Assembly: GCF_009720655.1 (NCBI RefSeq)
Contig: NZ_WNKS01000009.1
Location: 1 to 64,000, forward strand
DNA from: Rhodoblastus acidophilus
GTDB taxonomy: Bacteria > Pseudomonadota > Alphaproteobacteria > Rhizobiales > Beijerinckiaceae
DNA: 64,000 nt
Direction of reading: 5' to 3'
Below are positions 9,953 to 18,707 of the stretch, one piece after another. The notes below the pieces were generated by a model that did not search any database, was not told the origin of the DNA, and worked only from the letters and a program-made list of their open reading frames with translations. Within the stretch, counting starts at the first letter, position 1. Each line of letters begins with the position of its first letter. The translations under genes and the position numbers were made by a program.

Positions 9953-10338
9953 GCAATGGCGTCGCTGGTGAACGCGCTCAGGCGTATGCGGCCTCATCTC
10001 GTAAGGGGGATGAGCGACCGGTTCGCCGACACCTCCGACTGCCGATGCATTCATTGATTTATATCAATAACTATTCAGCGCTCGATTATTTCAGATCCTT
10101 ATTATTAGGAATTTTTTGACGAATTTCGCTCCACTTGCCGCTCACAGGTCAAGAAGAAAAAATACAAACCACAACAGTCCCTTGCGTTAATGTTCTCGGA
10201 GTTAGCTCTAATACATTCCTTGACGCCTCCATTTACATACAAATGTTCGCCGTGCTAAAAATGATTGTTTATTCAAGACCGATAGCGCTGCGTCAGTCGC
10301 ACGCAGCTTCGCAAATTCGCGTGAAAAGAGATTTCGGT
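9953..10338. other. AT-rich intergenic region upstream of the RTX gene
   Basis: From about 10040 to 10330 the composition drops well below that of the flanking genes, with runs such as TTATTATTAGGAATTTTTT. I see no gene here that I would support. The stretch probably carries the promoter and leader of the RTX-repeat gene, but no clear -35/-10 pair stands out. Confidence 0.5.
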
Positions 10339-10352
10339 CAGGAGGCATTCAC

Positions 10353-13163
10353 ATGTCGACCAGAAAAATCCCGAATTCCCTCAGCGGATCGATCGACGAT
10401 CGCAGCTATGCAATCACGCAAGAGCCGGCAAATTCCTTCACCTACTCTTTGAACCTGCCGTATGGTCCCGCGCCGCTGGCGAACATCATCTACGGCGGGC
10501 CTGGCGACGACACGCTCGACGGGACCGCTGGCGAGGACATCATCTACGGCTATGCCGGCAACGACACGATCAACGGCTTGGGTGGGAACGATACGCTCTA
10601 CGGCGGCTCCGGGACAAACAAGCTCGTCGGCGGCGCGGGCAATGACACGATCGTTTCCGAAGGTCTCGACACCATAGACGCAGGCGACGGCGACGATATC
10701 ATCGTGGTGTCTTCCTACACCAACGCCGGGACCACCATCAGCGCCGGAGCCGGCGCCGACACTCTCGCGGTGCAGGGCTGGGTCTACCTGACCAATTTCA
10801 ACGCTGCGACCGCGTCTATCGAGACCATTCGCAATCTCAACTCCGGCGATGCCTTCACGATCTACGGGACCTCCAGCGCCGACGTCCTGGACTTCCGCGG
10901 GTCGGTGACCATCGGAACGATGACGGTCCACGGCGGTCTGGGTGACGACAAGGTCTACGGTTCGGCCAGCGCGGACCTCTTTTACGGGGAGACCGGCAAC
11001 GACACGCTCGACGGCGGCGGCGGCGACGACACGCTCTATGGCGAGGCCGGGAATAACACGCTTGTCGGCGGCGCGGGCAATGACACCATCGTTTCCGAAG
11101 GTCTCGACACCATCGACGCCGGCGACGGCGACGATATCATCGTGGTGTCTTCCTACACCAACGCCGCGACCACGTTCAGCGCCGGAGCCGGCGCCGACGC
11201 TCTGGCCGTGCAGGGCTGGGTCGACTTGACCAATTTCAACGCCGCGGCGTCGTCGATCGAAACCATTCGCAATCTCAACTCCGGCGATGCCTTCACGATC
11301 TACGGGACCTCCAGCGCCGACGTCCTGGACTTCCGCGGGTCGGTGACCATCGGAACGATGACGGTCCACGGCGGTCTGGGTGACGACAAGGTCTATGGAT
11401 CGGCCAGCGCGGACGTCATCTCCGGTGAAGACGGCGCCGACACGCTCATGGGCGGCGGCGGCGCCGATGCACTCGACGGCGGCGCGGGTGTCGACACCGC
11501 TGACTTCAGCGACAAGACCGCGTCGGTGGTCGCGACCCTGAACGGCGGGATTTACGCGACCGTCACGGTCGGCGGCGCAGCCGAGGACACGATCCGCAAC
11601 ATCGAGAATTTGGTCGGCGGATCGGCGGAGGACACGCTGACTGGAGACGCACTGGCAAACACGCTGTCCGGTGGCGGCGCCGCCGATTTGCTCAGGGGCG
11701 GCGGCGGCGCCGACACGCTCGACGGCGGCGCAGCCGAAGACACGATCCGCAACATAGAAAACGTGATCGGCGGTTCGACCGCCGACACGCTGACCGGGGA
11801 TGGTTTGGACAACGTGTTCCGCGGCGGCGCCGGCGCGGATATTCTGGATGGCGGCGCGGGCGCCGACACGGCGGACTACAGCGACAAGACGGCCGCTGTC
11901 GTCGTGACGCTGACCGGGGCGACCAACGCCATCGTGAAAGTGGGCGGCGCAGCCGAAGACGCGATCCGCAACATAGAAAACGTGATTGGCGGTTCGGCCG
12001 CCGATACGCTGACCGGGGATGGCTCGAACAACGTGTTCTGGGGCGGCGACGGCGCGGATATTCTGGACGGCGCCGGTGGCGCAGACGTCATGGCCGGCGG
12101 CGCCGGGAACGACACCTATTATGTCGATAACGCCGGCGACCTGGTCAAGGAGGCCAGTGGCGCGGGAACCGACTCGGTTTACGCCTCGGTGAGCTTCTCG
12201 CTGGCGGGGCAGAACATCGAGAACCTGACGTTGACGGGTTCCGCCGCGATCAACGGAACCGGCAACGGCTTGGCAAACATTCTGACGGGCAATGCCGGCA
12301 ATAACGTGCTCAACGGCGGCGGTGGCGCAGATGTCATTGCCGGCGGCGCTGGCAACGACACCTATTACGTCGATAATGCCGGCGACGTGGTCAAGGAAGC
12401 CAGCGGCGCGGGAACCGACTGGGTTTACGCCTCGGTGAGCTTCTCGCTGGCGGGGCAGAACATCGAGACTCTGGCGTTGACGGGTTCCGCCGCGATCAAC
12501 GGAACCGGGAACGGCCTAGCCAACAGTCTGACGGGCAATGCCGCCAATAACGTGCTCAACGGAGGCGGTGGCGCAGATGTCATGGCCGGAGGCGCTGGCA
12601 ACGACACCTATTACGTCGATAATGCCGGCGATGTGGTCAACGAAGCCAGCGGCGCGGGAACCGACTTGGTTTACGCGTCCGTGAGCTATTCGCTGGCGGG
12701 GCAGAATCTCGAGACTCTGACGTTGACGGGTTCCGCCGCGATCAACGCCACGGGCAACAGCCTGGCCAACACTTTGACGGGCAACGCCGGCAATAACGTG
12801 CTCAACGGCGGCGCGGGCAACGACACCCTGAATGGTGGCGCGGGCGCGGACAGGTTTGTGTTCAACACCGCGCTCAACGGCGCGACCAACGTCGACACGA
12901 TCGTTGGCTTCTCGGTGGTGGACGACAAAATCACGCTGGAAAATGGGGTGTTCACCGCGCTGACCACGCTTGGAACGCTGTCGCCGGATGCGTTCTACGT
13001 CGGCGCCGCCGCGCACGACGCAACCGACCGGATCATCTACACCTCCGGCACGGGAGCGCTGTCATACGACGCCGATGGCTCCGGCGCGGTCGCCGCGGTT
13101 CGTTTCGCCACGTTGTCGACGGGCCTGACCACGCTCGCCAACACCAATTTCGTGGTGATCTGA
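10353..13163 (+). CDS. RTX-type calcium-binding repeat protein (secreted)
   Basis: A 936-residue acidic, Gly/Asp/Asn-rich protein built from nonapeptide repeats GGxGxDxLx (for example GGPGDDTLDG, GGNGNDTL-like units), which fold into a calcium-bound beta-roll. It has no N-terminal signal peptide. The last ~110 residues (GADRFVFNT, IVGFSVVDDKITL, ALSYDADGSG, ending FVVI) match the C-terminal secretion region of type I exported RTX proteins. No enzymatic domain is visible, so an adhesin, S-layer-like or matrix role is possible. Two levels of internal duplication (438 and 246 bp) are described separately. The start ATG follows CAGGAGG. No ABC/HlyD/TolC secretion genes are adjacent. Confidence 0.92.
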   Translation: MSTRKIPNSLSGSIDDRSYAITQEPANSFTYSLNLPYGPAPLANIIYGGPGDDTLDGTAGEDIIYGYAGNDTINGLGGNDTLYGGSGTNKLVGGAGNDTIVSEGLDTIDAGDGDDIIVVSSYTNAGTTISAGAGADTLAVQGWVYLTNFNAATASIETIRNLNSGDAFTIYGTSSADVLDFRGSVTIGTMTVHGGLGDDKVYGSASADLFYGETGNDTLDGGGGDDTLYGEAGNNTLVGGAGNDTIVSEGLDTIDAGDGDDIIVVSSYTNAATTFSAGAGADALAVQGWVDLTNFNAAASSIETIRNLNSGDAFTIYGTSSADVLDFRGSVTIGTMTVHGGLGDDKVYGSASADVISGEDGADTLMGGGGADALDGGAGVDTADFSDKTASVVATLNGGIYATVTVGGAAEDTIRNIENLVGGSAEDTLTGDALANTLSGGGAADLLRGGGGADTLDGGAAEDTIRNIENVIGGSTADTLTGDGLDNVFRGGAGADILDGGAGADTADYSDKTAAVVVTLTGATNAIVKVGGAAEDAIRNIENVIGGSAADTLTGDGSNNVFWGGDGADILDGAGGADVMAGGAGNDTYYVDNAGDLVKEASGAGTDSVYASVSFSLAGQNIENLTLTGSAAINGTGNGLANILTGNAGNNVLNGGGGADVIAGGAGNDTYYVDNAGDVVKEASGAGTDWVYASVSFSLAGQNIETLALTGSAAINGTGNGLANSLTGNAANNVLNGGGGADVMAGGAGNDTYYVDNAGDVVNEASGAGTDLVYASVSYSLAGQNLETLTLTGSAAINATGNSLANTLTGNAGNNVLNGGAGNDTLNGGAGADRFVFNTALNGATNVDTIVGFSVVDDKITLENGVFTALTTLGTLSPDAFYVGAAAHDATDRIIYTSGTGALSYDADGSGAVAAVRFATLSTGLTTLANTNFVVI
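10626..11414 (+). repeat. 438-bp direct duplication inside the RTX gene
   Basis: Bases 10626-10976 recur at 11064-11414 with few differences, an offset of exactly 438 bases (146 codons). The near identity at DNA level, including silent positions, implies a recent in-frame duplication. Confidence 0.88.
12078..12815 (+). repeat. three 246-bp tandem units inside the RTX gene
   Basis: Three consecutive 246-base (82-codon) units encode GGAGNDTYYVDNAGD, then VYASVSFSLAGQNIE, then LTGSAAINGTGN. The shared GACACCTATT marker falls at 12111, 12357 and 12603, giving the exact 246-base period. Differences are confined to a few codons. Confidence 0.88.
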
Positions 13164-13384
13164 GGGCTGTCCGTCGTCGGAAGAATTGGGACAAACTGAG
13201 CATTTCAGGAACGGAGGGTCTGGCTCATCTGGATCATGTTTGCCGAGGGGCAAGGCGCAGCCATTCATTTGTGCTGACGCTTAACGTCGGAATCGCGGGC
13301 CGTTTATGATGAGGAACGAAAGCGGCTTCCGGGAACATGGCGCTTCCCCCATGCTTCCCCGAACAACCGGAGCGCCAGAAAAGC

Positions 13385-13427
13385 AAAAACCCTGAGCGCC
13401 GGTTTATCCAGCGATCTCAGGGTTTTT
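13385..13427. terminator. bidirectional terminator between the RTX gene and tRNA-Val
   Basis: A perfect 12-bp inverted repeat AAAAACCCTGAG/CTCAGGGTTTTT with a 19-base loop supplies a U-tract on either strand. It lies 5 bases below the 3' end of the minus-strand tRNA-Val and about 220 bases past the RTX stop. Confidence 0.85.
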
Positions 13428-13431
13428 AAAA

Positions 13432-13506
<75 letters not shown>

Positions 13507-13599
13507 GAAACCGTTGTCACGGCCCGTCAAGGGTGAGGGGTGTATATCGACTAAAAAGCGGTCGCGCAACCCTCAAGCTCGCAAAATTCCGCCATCGTT

Positions 13600-13983
13600 T
13601 CAGGCCGCCAGCAGACGCGTCACTTCGTTGACCAAATCCTTCAGATGGAAGGGCTTGGACAGGATCTTGGCCTGGCGCGGCGCCTGGTTGTCGGGGTTGA
13701 GCGCCACAGCCGCAAAGCCGGTGATGAACATCACCTTGATGTCCGGATCGAGCTCCGTCGCGCGGCGCGCCAGTTCGATGCCGTCCATCTCCGGCATGAC
13801 GATGTCGGTGAGCAACAGCTCGAACGGCTCTTCGCGCAGGCGGTTATAGGCGGACAGGCCGTTGTCGAAGGAAACCACGGCATAGCCGGCGTTCTGCAGC
13901 GCCTTCACCAGGAAACGCCGCATGTCCGAGTCGTCCTCGGCCAGCAAAATCTTGATGGATCCAGTCTCAAAGCGGTCGTTCAT
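13600..13983 (-). CDS. cpdR: single-domain response regulator CpdR
   Basis: A 127-residue stand-alone receiver domain with acidic pocket EDD (16-18), phosphoacceptor Asp60 in LLLTDIVMPEMDG and the conserved Lys in ILSKPF. No output domain follows. In Caulobacter, CpdR is phosphorylated by CckA through ChpT; unphosphorylated CpdR primes ClpXP to degrade CtrA-pathway proteins and is itself a ClpXP substrate through its terminal Ala-Ala. This protein also ends in LLAA. chpT lies 14 kb away in this same window. The symbol rests on the alphaproteobacterial single-domain type, the Ala-Ala end and the neighbouring N-formylglutamate amidohydrolase gene, an arrangement I recall from related genomes. 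Confidence 0.88.
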   Translation of the reverse strand: MNDRFETGSIKILLAEDDSDMRRFLVKALQNAGYAVVSFDNGLSAYNRLREEPFELLLTDIVMPEMDGIELARRATELDPDIKVMFITGFAAVALNPDNQAPRQAKILSKPFHLKDLVNEVTRLLAA

Positions 13984-14208
13984 GGCGTCCTCGTTTCCAC
14001 CTCTCGATAAAGACCCATCGTGGTAAAAAACAAGTGAAAAGACCCGTTAAGGTTGCCACAAAATGCGGCGGCGTCGCCAGTGGGGACTTTTGGAAAAGTT
14101 TTCGAGGGTTGGAACCGCCGGTGGACAAATTTCCCCACAGGCCTCATCTATAGTGTGGCCCCGCGACGGATCGCCACACCTTCCAACAAGCCGCGTTCGA
14201 GACCCTCC

Positions 14209-15117
14209 ATGCAGGCGATCCCGCCGAGCGAAGATCAGACCGCCCCGCTGCCCTGGGAAACGGCGGAGCCGGACGCGCTGACCTCGCCGCTGGTGTTTTC
14301 GTCGCCGCATTCCGGCTGTTTCTACCCGCCCGCCTTCCTCGCCGCCTCCCGACTCACCCCGCAGGCGCTGCGCTCATCCGAGGACATGGCGGTGGACGCC
14401 CTGTTCGCCGCCGCCCCCGCGCATGGCGCGCCACTGCTCAAGGCCGTCTATCCGCGCGCCTATCTCGACGTGAACCGCGAGGCCGACGAACTCGACCCGA
14501 AACTTTTCGACCCCCCCCCGCCGCTGACCGCCAAATGCTCGCTGCGCGTCGCCGCAGGCCTCGGGGTGGCCCCGCGCGTCGTCTCGGAAGGTCAGGCGAT
14601 CTACGCCGGAAAAATCCCGCTTTCGGAAGGTTTTGAGCGCATCAAAACCGTCTATCGTCCCTATCATGCCGAATTGGAGCGTCTCGCCGCGCGCGCCGCG
14701 CAAAAATTCGGCGTCGCCGTTCTGATCGACTGCCATTCCATGCCGTCGCGCATGCCGACCGGCGACGCCCGCCGTCCCTATGAGCCGATCGCGGCGGACA
14801 TCGTCATCGGCGACCGCTACGGCGCCAGTTGCGACGCCGGCTTCGCCCATCGCGTCCACGCCTTCCTCACCGACCTCGGCTATCGCGTCGCCCGCAACAA
14901 GCCCTATGCCGGCGGCTTCATCACCGAGCATTACGCGGCGCGCGCCCGCAATCGCCACGCGCTTCAGATCGAAATCAACCGCGCGCTCTATATGAACGAA
15001 AAGACCCTGGAGATGCTGCCGGGTTTCGAACGCATCCGCGCTGACATGACCCGTCTCATCGCCGCCATGGCGGCGGCGCCGGTCCCGCGGGCCCTTCCCC
15101 GCCAGGCCGCGGAATAG
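14209..15117 (+). CDS. N-formylglutamate amidohydrolase family protein
   Basis: A 302-residue member of the FGase family with FSSPHSGCFYP near the N-terminus, the zinc-site region LIDCHSMPS, then VIGDRYGASCD and ITEHYA...HALQIEINRALYMNE. The family hydrolyses N-formyl-L-glutamate to glutamate and formate in histidine degradation, but many alphaproteobacterial members lie outside hut operons and have untested roles. Start at ATG 14209; the frame is open 52 codons further upstream, but that part is not family-like. Divergent from cpdR. The reading frame holds a homopolymer of about ten C residues (14513-14522), a likely spot for sequencing error, but the frame reads through it cleanly. Confidence 0.88.
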   Translation: MQAIPPSEDQTAPLPWETAEPDALTSPLVFSSPHSGCFYPPAFLAASRLTPQALRSSEDMAVDALFAAAPAHGAPLLKAVYPRAYLDVNREADELDPKLFDPPPPLTAKCSLRVAAGLGVAPRVVSEGQAIYAGKIPLSEGFERIKTVYRPYHAELERLAARAAQKFGVAVLIDCHSMPSRMPTGDARRPYEPIAADIVIGDRYGASCDAGFAHRVHAFLTDLGYRVARNKPYAGGFITEHYAARARNRHALQIEINRALYMNEKTLEMLPGFERIRADMTRLIAAMAAAPVPRALPRQAAE

Positions 15118-15134
15118 GACGCCCTGGTTTTGGC

Positions 15135-15217
15135 AAAAAAAGAACCGCTGACGATGTCAGCGGCCCAAGTCTAGGGAGGAAACGCCCAATGAGGGCATGG
15201 CGGCGCGAACGCCGCAC
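15135..15217 (-). ncRNA. suhB-family small RNA (alpha-r8 / MmgR-like)
   Basis: Read on the minus strand, the transcript shows a GCGGCG-TTCG-CGCCGC hairpin, a short CCC/GGG hairpin, a single-stranded CU-rich stretch with TTTCCTCCC (able to pair with Shine-Dalgarno sequences), and a terminator stem CCGCTGAC/GTCAGCGG followed by TTCTTTTTTT. This order and the CCTCCC loop are those of the alphaproteobacterial suhB RNA family (Rfam RF00519 from memory). Its Sinorhizobium member MmgR limits polyhydroxybutyrate storage. As in other genomes it sits beside an inositol-monophosphatase-fold gene, here hisN. The 5' end is inferred from the promoter and the 3' end from the T-run. Confidence 0.85.
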
Positions 15218-15223
15218 GACCTC

Positions 15224-15252
15224 AATATGATGCAGCGCAGCACAAAAAGCAA
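15224..15252 (-). promoter_or_regulatory. putative promoter of the suhB-family sRNA
   Basis: On the minus strand TTGCTT and CATATT are separated by exactly 17 bases, and the inferred transcript begins about six bases later. Both hexamers are near sigma70-type consensus for alphaproteobacteria. Confidence 0.6.
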
Positions 15253-15427
15253 GGAGACTTTTCTTAGGAGTCTCATAATTTCCTAAGCTCATGATTTACG
15301 GACAATTAACAAAAGGGCGCGTCAGGTCCTTCCCCGCTGCATCGCAAAAAGTCGGGCGCAGCCCGTCTGACGCTGGCCTCGCGCGGCGGTTCGTGTCATG
15401 TGTGGCCGGCGGAACCTGGAGAACGGC

Positions 15428-16231
15428 ATGACGGCGATTGACTTCATTCCCTTCGTGGAGAGACTGGCCACGGTGTCAGGCGAAGCCATATTGCCGTTCT
15501 TCCGCACCGCCTTCGCGCTCGAGGACAAGAATGTCGGCGGCCCCTTCGACCCCGTGACCGAAGCCGACCGCGCCGCCGAGACGGCCATGCGCCGCCTCAT
15601 CACCCAGACCTTTCCAAGCCATGGCCTGATCGGCGAGGAATTTGGCTCGCGCGAAGCGGAAGCGGACTATGTCTGGGTGCTCGACCCCATCGACGGCACC
15701 AAGAGTTTTATTTCCGGCCTGCCGCTTTGGGGCACGCTGATCGGTTTGCTGCACAAGGGCTCGCCCTGCTACGGCCTGATGAACCAGCCGTTTACGCGCG
15801 AGCGGTTCTATGGCGACGGTCGCGCCGCCTTTTGGTCGGGGCACAACAATGGCAACGGCGAAAAGACCACGCGCAAATTGCGCGTGCGGCCCTGCCACGG
15901 CCTTGAGCGCGCAACGTTGATGACCACTTCGCCAAGACTGATCCCGCAGGACCTGCGTCCGCGCTACGAGGCGCTGGAGGAGAAGACGCGCATGGCGCGT
16001 TACGGCGGCGATTGCTACGCCTATTGCATGCTGGCCGCCGGCCATGTCGACCTGGTGGTCGAGGCGGGCTTGAACGTTTACGACATTGTCGCGCTGATCC
16101 CGATCATCGAGGGCGCGGGCGGCATCGTCACCAGCTGGGACGGCGGCGATCCCGCGCAGGGCGGCGCCGTGATCGCCGCCGGCGACAAAAGGGTGCATGA
16201 GCAGGCGCTGGAGTTTCTCAAAACGAAGTAG
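15428..16231 (+). CDS. hisN: histidinol-phosphatase, inositol-monophosphatase fold
   Basis: A 267-residue IMPase-fold phosphatase. Metal and catalytic motifs are in order: GEEFG, DPIDGTKSF, and the C-terminal LNVYDIVALIPIIEGAGG, with GGDCYAY and the HVDLVVEAG segment typical of the HisN branch that removes phosphate from L-histidinol phosphate in histidine synthesis. The start ATG at 15428 follows GGAGAACGGC; the frame extends ten codons upstream. A suhB-type inositol phosphatase is the alternative, but the LNVYDIVA motif favours HisN. Confidence 0.85.
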   Translation: MTAIDFIPFVERLATVSGEAILPFFRTAFALEDKNVGGPFDPVTEADRAAETAMRRLITQTFPSHGLIGEEFGSREAEADYVWVLDPIDGTKSFISGLPLWGTLIGLLHKGSPCYGLMNQPFTRERFYGDGRAAFWSGHNNGNGEKTTRKLRVRPCHGLERATLMTTSPRLIPQDLRPRYEALEEKTRMARYGGDCYAYCMLAAGHVDLVVEAGLNVYDIVALIPIIEGAGGIVTSWDGGDPAQGGAVIAAGDKRVHEQALEFLKTK

Positions 16232-16410
16232 GATCGCCACAAAAGGTCGGTGGCGGTCGAGGCCGCCCCCCTCAGCAGCGTCGTCGCCGCGTGGGTTCTC
16301 GGCTCAGTTCAGATCACCGCTGGCCTGCTTGCCCGGGGAGGCAAGCGCAAGTAGACTAGGCAAGCCGGCAAGCGTCTCGCACGCATTGGTCGTTATTCCG
16401 GAGCGCGATT

Positions 16411-17007
16411 GTGAAATTGTTTGTTGTGGGTTTCCCGAAGTCAGGAACCAGCACGCTGCATACGGCGCTGGGCAAGAGCGGTTTCCACAGCGCCCATTGG
16501 CATGTTGGTGATCGATACATCGGCGAATTGATGTACAAGTCTTATTTTAGAAACGGCGATCCGTTTCCGCCATTGTTGCGGCAGTTCGATTGCATTACGC
16601 AGGCCGACGTTTGCATTGACGGCATGAATTATTGGCCAAACCTCGATTTCAGCATCTACGAGGCGATAAGAAAATCATATCCGGAATGCAAGTTCTTGCT
16701 GAACTATCGAGAGCCGCGAAAGATCGTCGACAGCATATGTCGCTGGAATAATCTTCAGCAGCGCCTTACGGATGCGACGATTCCAGGCCTTCCCGCGGGT
16801 TTTGGCGGCAAACGCGAGCATTTGCTGCGCTGGATCGAGACGCACTTCGCTGCTCTTGACGCCTATTTCAAAGACAGCCCCAACTACATGACACTGGATG
16901 TGGAAAGCGCCGATGCGCCGATCCGGCTCGGCGCCTTCATGGGACGCCCCATACAATGGTGGGGCGTCGCCAATGAGAACAAGAAAACGTCGGCCGCCGC
17001 CGGTTGA
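16411..17007 (+). CDS. sulfotransferase family protein
   Basis: A 198-residue protein beginning MKLFVVGFPKSGTSTLHTAL, the 5'-phosphosulfate-binding loop (PKSGTST) of PAPS-dependent sulfotransferases. A second motif, FLLNYREPRKIVDSI, fits the 3'-phosphate site. It is shorter than many family members and lacks an obvious C-terminal acceptor domain, but reads cleanly. Such enzymes transfer sulfate from PAPS to a sugar or other hydroxyl. The start is GTG 16411 after GGAGCGCG. It is the first gene of the glycan region and lies convergent with a methyltransferase-like gene. Confidence 0.8.
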   Translation: MKLFVVGFPKSGTSTLHTALGKSGFHSAHWHVGDRYIGELMYKSYFRNGDPFPPLLRQFDCITQADVCIDGMNYWPNLDFSIYEAIRKSYPECKFLLNYREPRKIVDSICRWNNLQQRLTDATIPGLPAGFGGKREHLLRWIETHFAALDAYFKDSPNYMTLDVESADAPIRLGAFMGRPIQWWGVANENKKTSAAAG

Positions 17008-17095
17008 TCATTTTCAATCGGGACGCGGCGCCGCGAGCGACTGTTGAGCGGCCAAGACGGGCCAAGCGACGGGCCAAGAGACGCGCCATCCGGCG

Positions 17096-17659
17096 TCACG
17101 CTGGAACGAAGCGGAATTTCTCAAGAATCTCCATCGCGCGCGCGCGCGCATCCTGTTTCGGCATGAAAATCGACAAGTCTTGGACCGAGGCGATCTCGCG
17201 GGCGACGTCATAGACGCCATGGTAATGCGGCCGCGAGGCGAAGTCGTGAAAACAGATGAGCGCATCCGGGCGGCAGCGCAGCACGACCTGCGCGAAACAC
17301 GCGACCCGGAAACGGCCATCGACCATGAACAGATCGGCGTCCGCGACCCCCTCGATGGTCCAAACAGCCTCGTGATAGTCTGGCCAGCGTGATTTGGTTT
17401 CGGGATCGTTGGGAAAACCCCATTCGCGCGTCGGTCCGATGTCGACGAAGACCAGTTTCGGCTGAACGGGCTTGTCGAGGCATGCCTTTTCGACGGAGTC
17501 GAGCCATTCCTGCGAGGAATCGACCGCCACAATCTGTTTCTTGACGCAACTGGAGGCAAGGACCGTGCTTCCGCCTGTTCCGAATTCAACATAGCTTTGC
17601 GCGTTGCCGACAAAGGCCTGGAACAAGCTGTGTTCTTGTTTGCTCATCCTCGGCTGCAT
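17096..17659 (-). CDS. class I SAM-methyltransferase-like protein
   Basis: A protein of about 187 residues with a Rossmann-type motif YVEFGTGGSTVLAS, an acidic end of strand 2 (IVAVDSSQEWL), then ADLFMVDGRFRVAC and LICFHDFASRPHYHG. This looks like the methyltransferase-fold proteins often found in polysaccharide loci. A sugar or lipid acceptor is plausible; activity is untested. The frame opens at TTG 17683; I prefer ATG 17659 after GGGGTTGGTCCT, with ATG 17647 also possible. Downstream is a sulfotransferase gene in the opposite direction. Confidence 0.7.
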   Translation of the reverse strand: MQPRMSKQEHSLFQAFVGNAQSYVEFGTGGSTVLASSCVKKQIVAVDSSQEWLDSVEKACLDKPVQPKLVFVDIGPTREWGFPNDPETKSRWPDYHEAVWTIEGVADADLFMVDGRFRVACFAQVVLRCRPDALICFHDFASRPHYHGVYDVAREIASVQDLSIFMPKQDARARAMEILEKFRFVPA

Positions 17660-17707
17660 AGGACCAACCCCATTTGATTTCAATGAATTCGCAGGTCGAC
17701 AGAGCTA

Positions 17708-17810
17708 GAGCTTTTTCACGTTTCGTAGAAACATGAAAAAGCTCCAAATTGTTGTTTTGACGCATTTTCTTCACGCGAACCGGCATCCGCTTCGCTTGAA
17801 AATGCTCTCA
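17708..17810. repeat. dispersed palindromic repeat element
   Basis: A 17-bp inverted repeat (17708-17724 and 17728-17744, one mismatch, 3-base loop), GAGCTTTTTCACGTTTC on the left arm, is followed by a stretch containing GACGCATTTTCTTCACGCGA and CTTCGCTTGAAAATGCTC. This two-part sequence resembles a short element I have met repeatedly between genes of Rhizobiales. Only one copy is in the window. Confidence 0.65.
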
Positions 17811-17864
17811 GATCCACGCCAGACAATGCGGCGCTCCCAGACCTCCCGCAGTCCCGCCTTGATT

Positions 17865-18686
17865 TCAGGCGACCACATCGCCGCTTTTGCTTGATGTGTC
17901 GACGCGTTCCAGCAGCGTTCTGACCTCGTCAGAACGGCGTTTCGCCGTCAAATCCAGCAGGTCGTTCTTGTCGTAAGCATCGAATTCGGCCCAGGTTCTG
18001 ACGAACTGACCCAATTGCCCGCGATTCATTCGTCTCGCCCAATCTCCGCGCGAGCGCGTATAGTAATGGTTTACCTGCCACGCAGTGTCCTCGGGGAAGG
18101 TTTCGAGCAAACCGGGACCTCGTCCCCAGGTGAGTCTTGTTCCATCGGGACGCACATAGTCGCCATCAAGCTTGAAACAATGTGCATTGATGCAGGATAC
18201 GACCGCCTTCGGTCGAACGATTGACTTGACGTGCAGGTTCGGTTGAAAGCTTGGCGGGGAGCGGCGGTCGAACTCTTCGATCAGCAGTCCGCTTCCCCTT
18301 TCTTTCAGGCCATTGGAGCCGAATATCAGCCAGGGAATAGCGATCCCGGACGCGCTTGTATTCTCCAGAAGGCTTCGGATCTCCAAGGAGACGCTGCTCG
18401 CAATAAACTCGTCGGAGTCAATGAACGCTATCCAATCGTACTGGTCTTGAAAAGCGGCGATCACGTCCATGTAGACGCGTTTTTGCAATTCCGGCGGCTG
18501 GCCTTGCTCGTCAAGGACGTGCACGGTCGTAATGTCTTGCATTTTGGCCGCAGCAAGCTTCGTATTGTCAGTCGACATATGATCGACGATGATAAATGCG
18601 TCAAAGCCCAGGAGATGATGATAGGCGATCCACTCGCCAATCACCGCTTCTTCGTTTTTTACCATCAGGCAACAAGCTATGCGCAT
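17865..18686 (-). CDS. glycosyltransferase, GT2/GT92-like
   Basis: A 273-residue GT-A-fold enzyme starting MRIACCLMVKNEEAVIGEWI, with FIIVDHMSTDNT and the metal-binding IAFIDSDEFI (DxD). The opening with a WIAYHHLLGFD segment is typical of the GT92/DUF23-like branch that adds sugars to existing glycans. The 'conserved' tail carries a WQVNHYYTRSR stretch also usual there. The start follows AAGG a few bases upstream. It begins 22 bases after the frameshifted secreted-protein gene when that gene is read to its alternative stop, suggesting co-transcription. Confidence 0.85.
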   Translation of the reverse strand: MRIACCLMVKNEEAVIGEWIAYHHLLGFDAFIIVDHMSTDNTKLAAAKMQDITTVHVLDEQGQPPELQKRVYMDVIAAFQDQYDWIAFIDSDEFIASSVSLEIRSLLENTSASGIAIPWLIFGSNGLKERGSGLLIEEFDRRSPPSFQPNLHVKSIVRPKAVVSCINAHCFKLDGDYVRPDGTRLTWGRGPGLLETFPEDTAWQVNHYYTRSRGDWARRMNRGQLGQFVRTWAEFDAYDKNDLLDLTAKRRSDEVRTLLERVDTSSKSGDVVA

Positions 18687-18707
18687 TCCTTGAATACCTT
18701 GTTCTTT

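Noticed and set aside
14513-14522. Poly-C run in the N-formylglutamate amidohydrolase gene as a frameshift
   Set aside because: Family motifs continue in the same frame on both sides.
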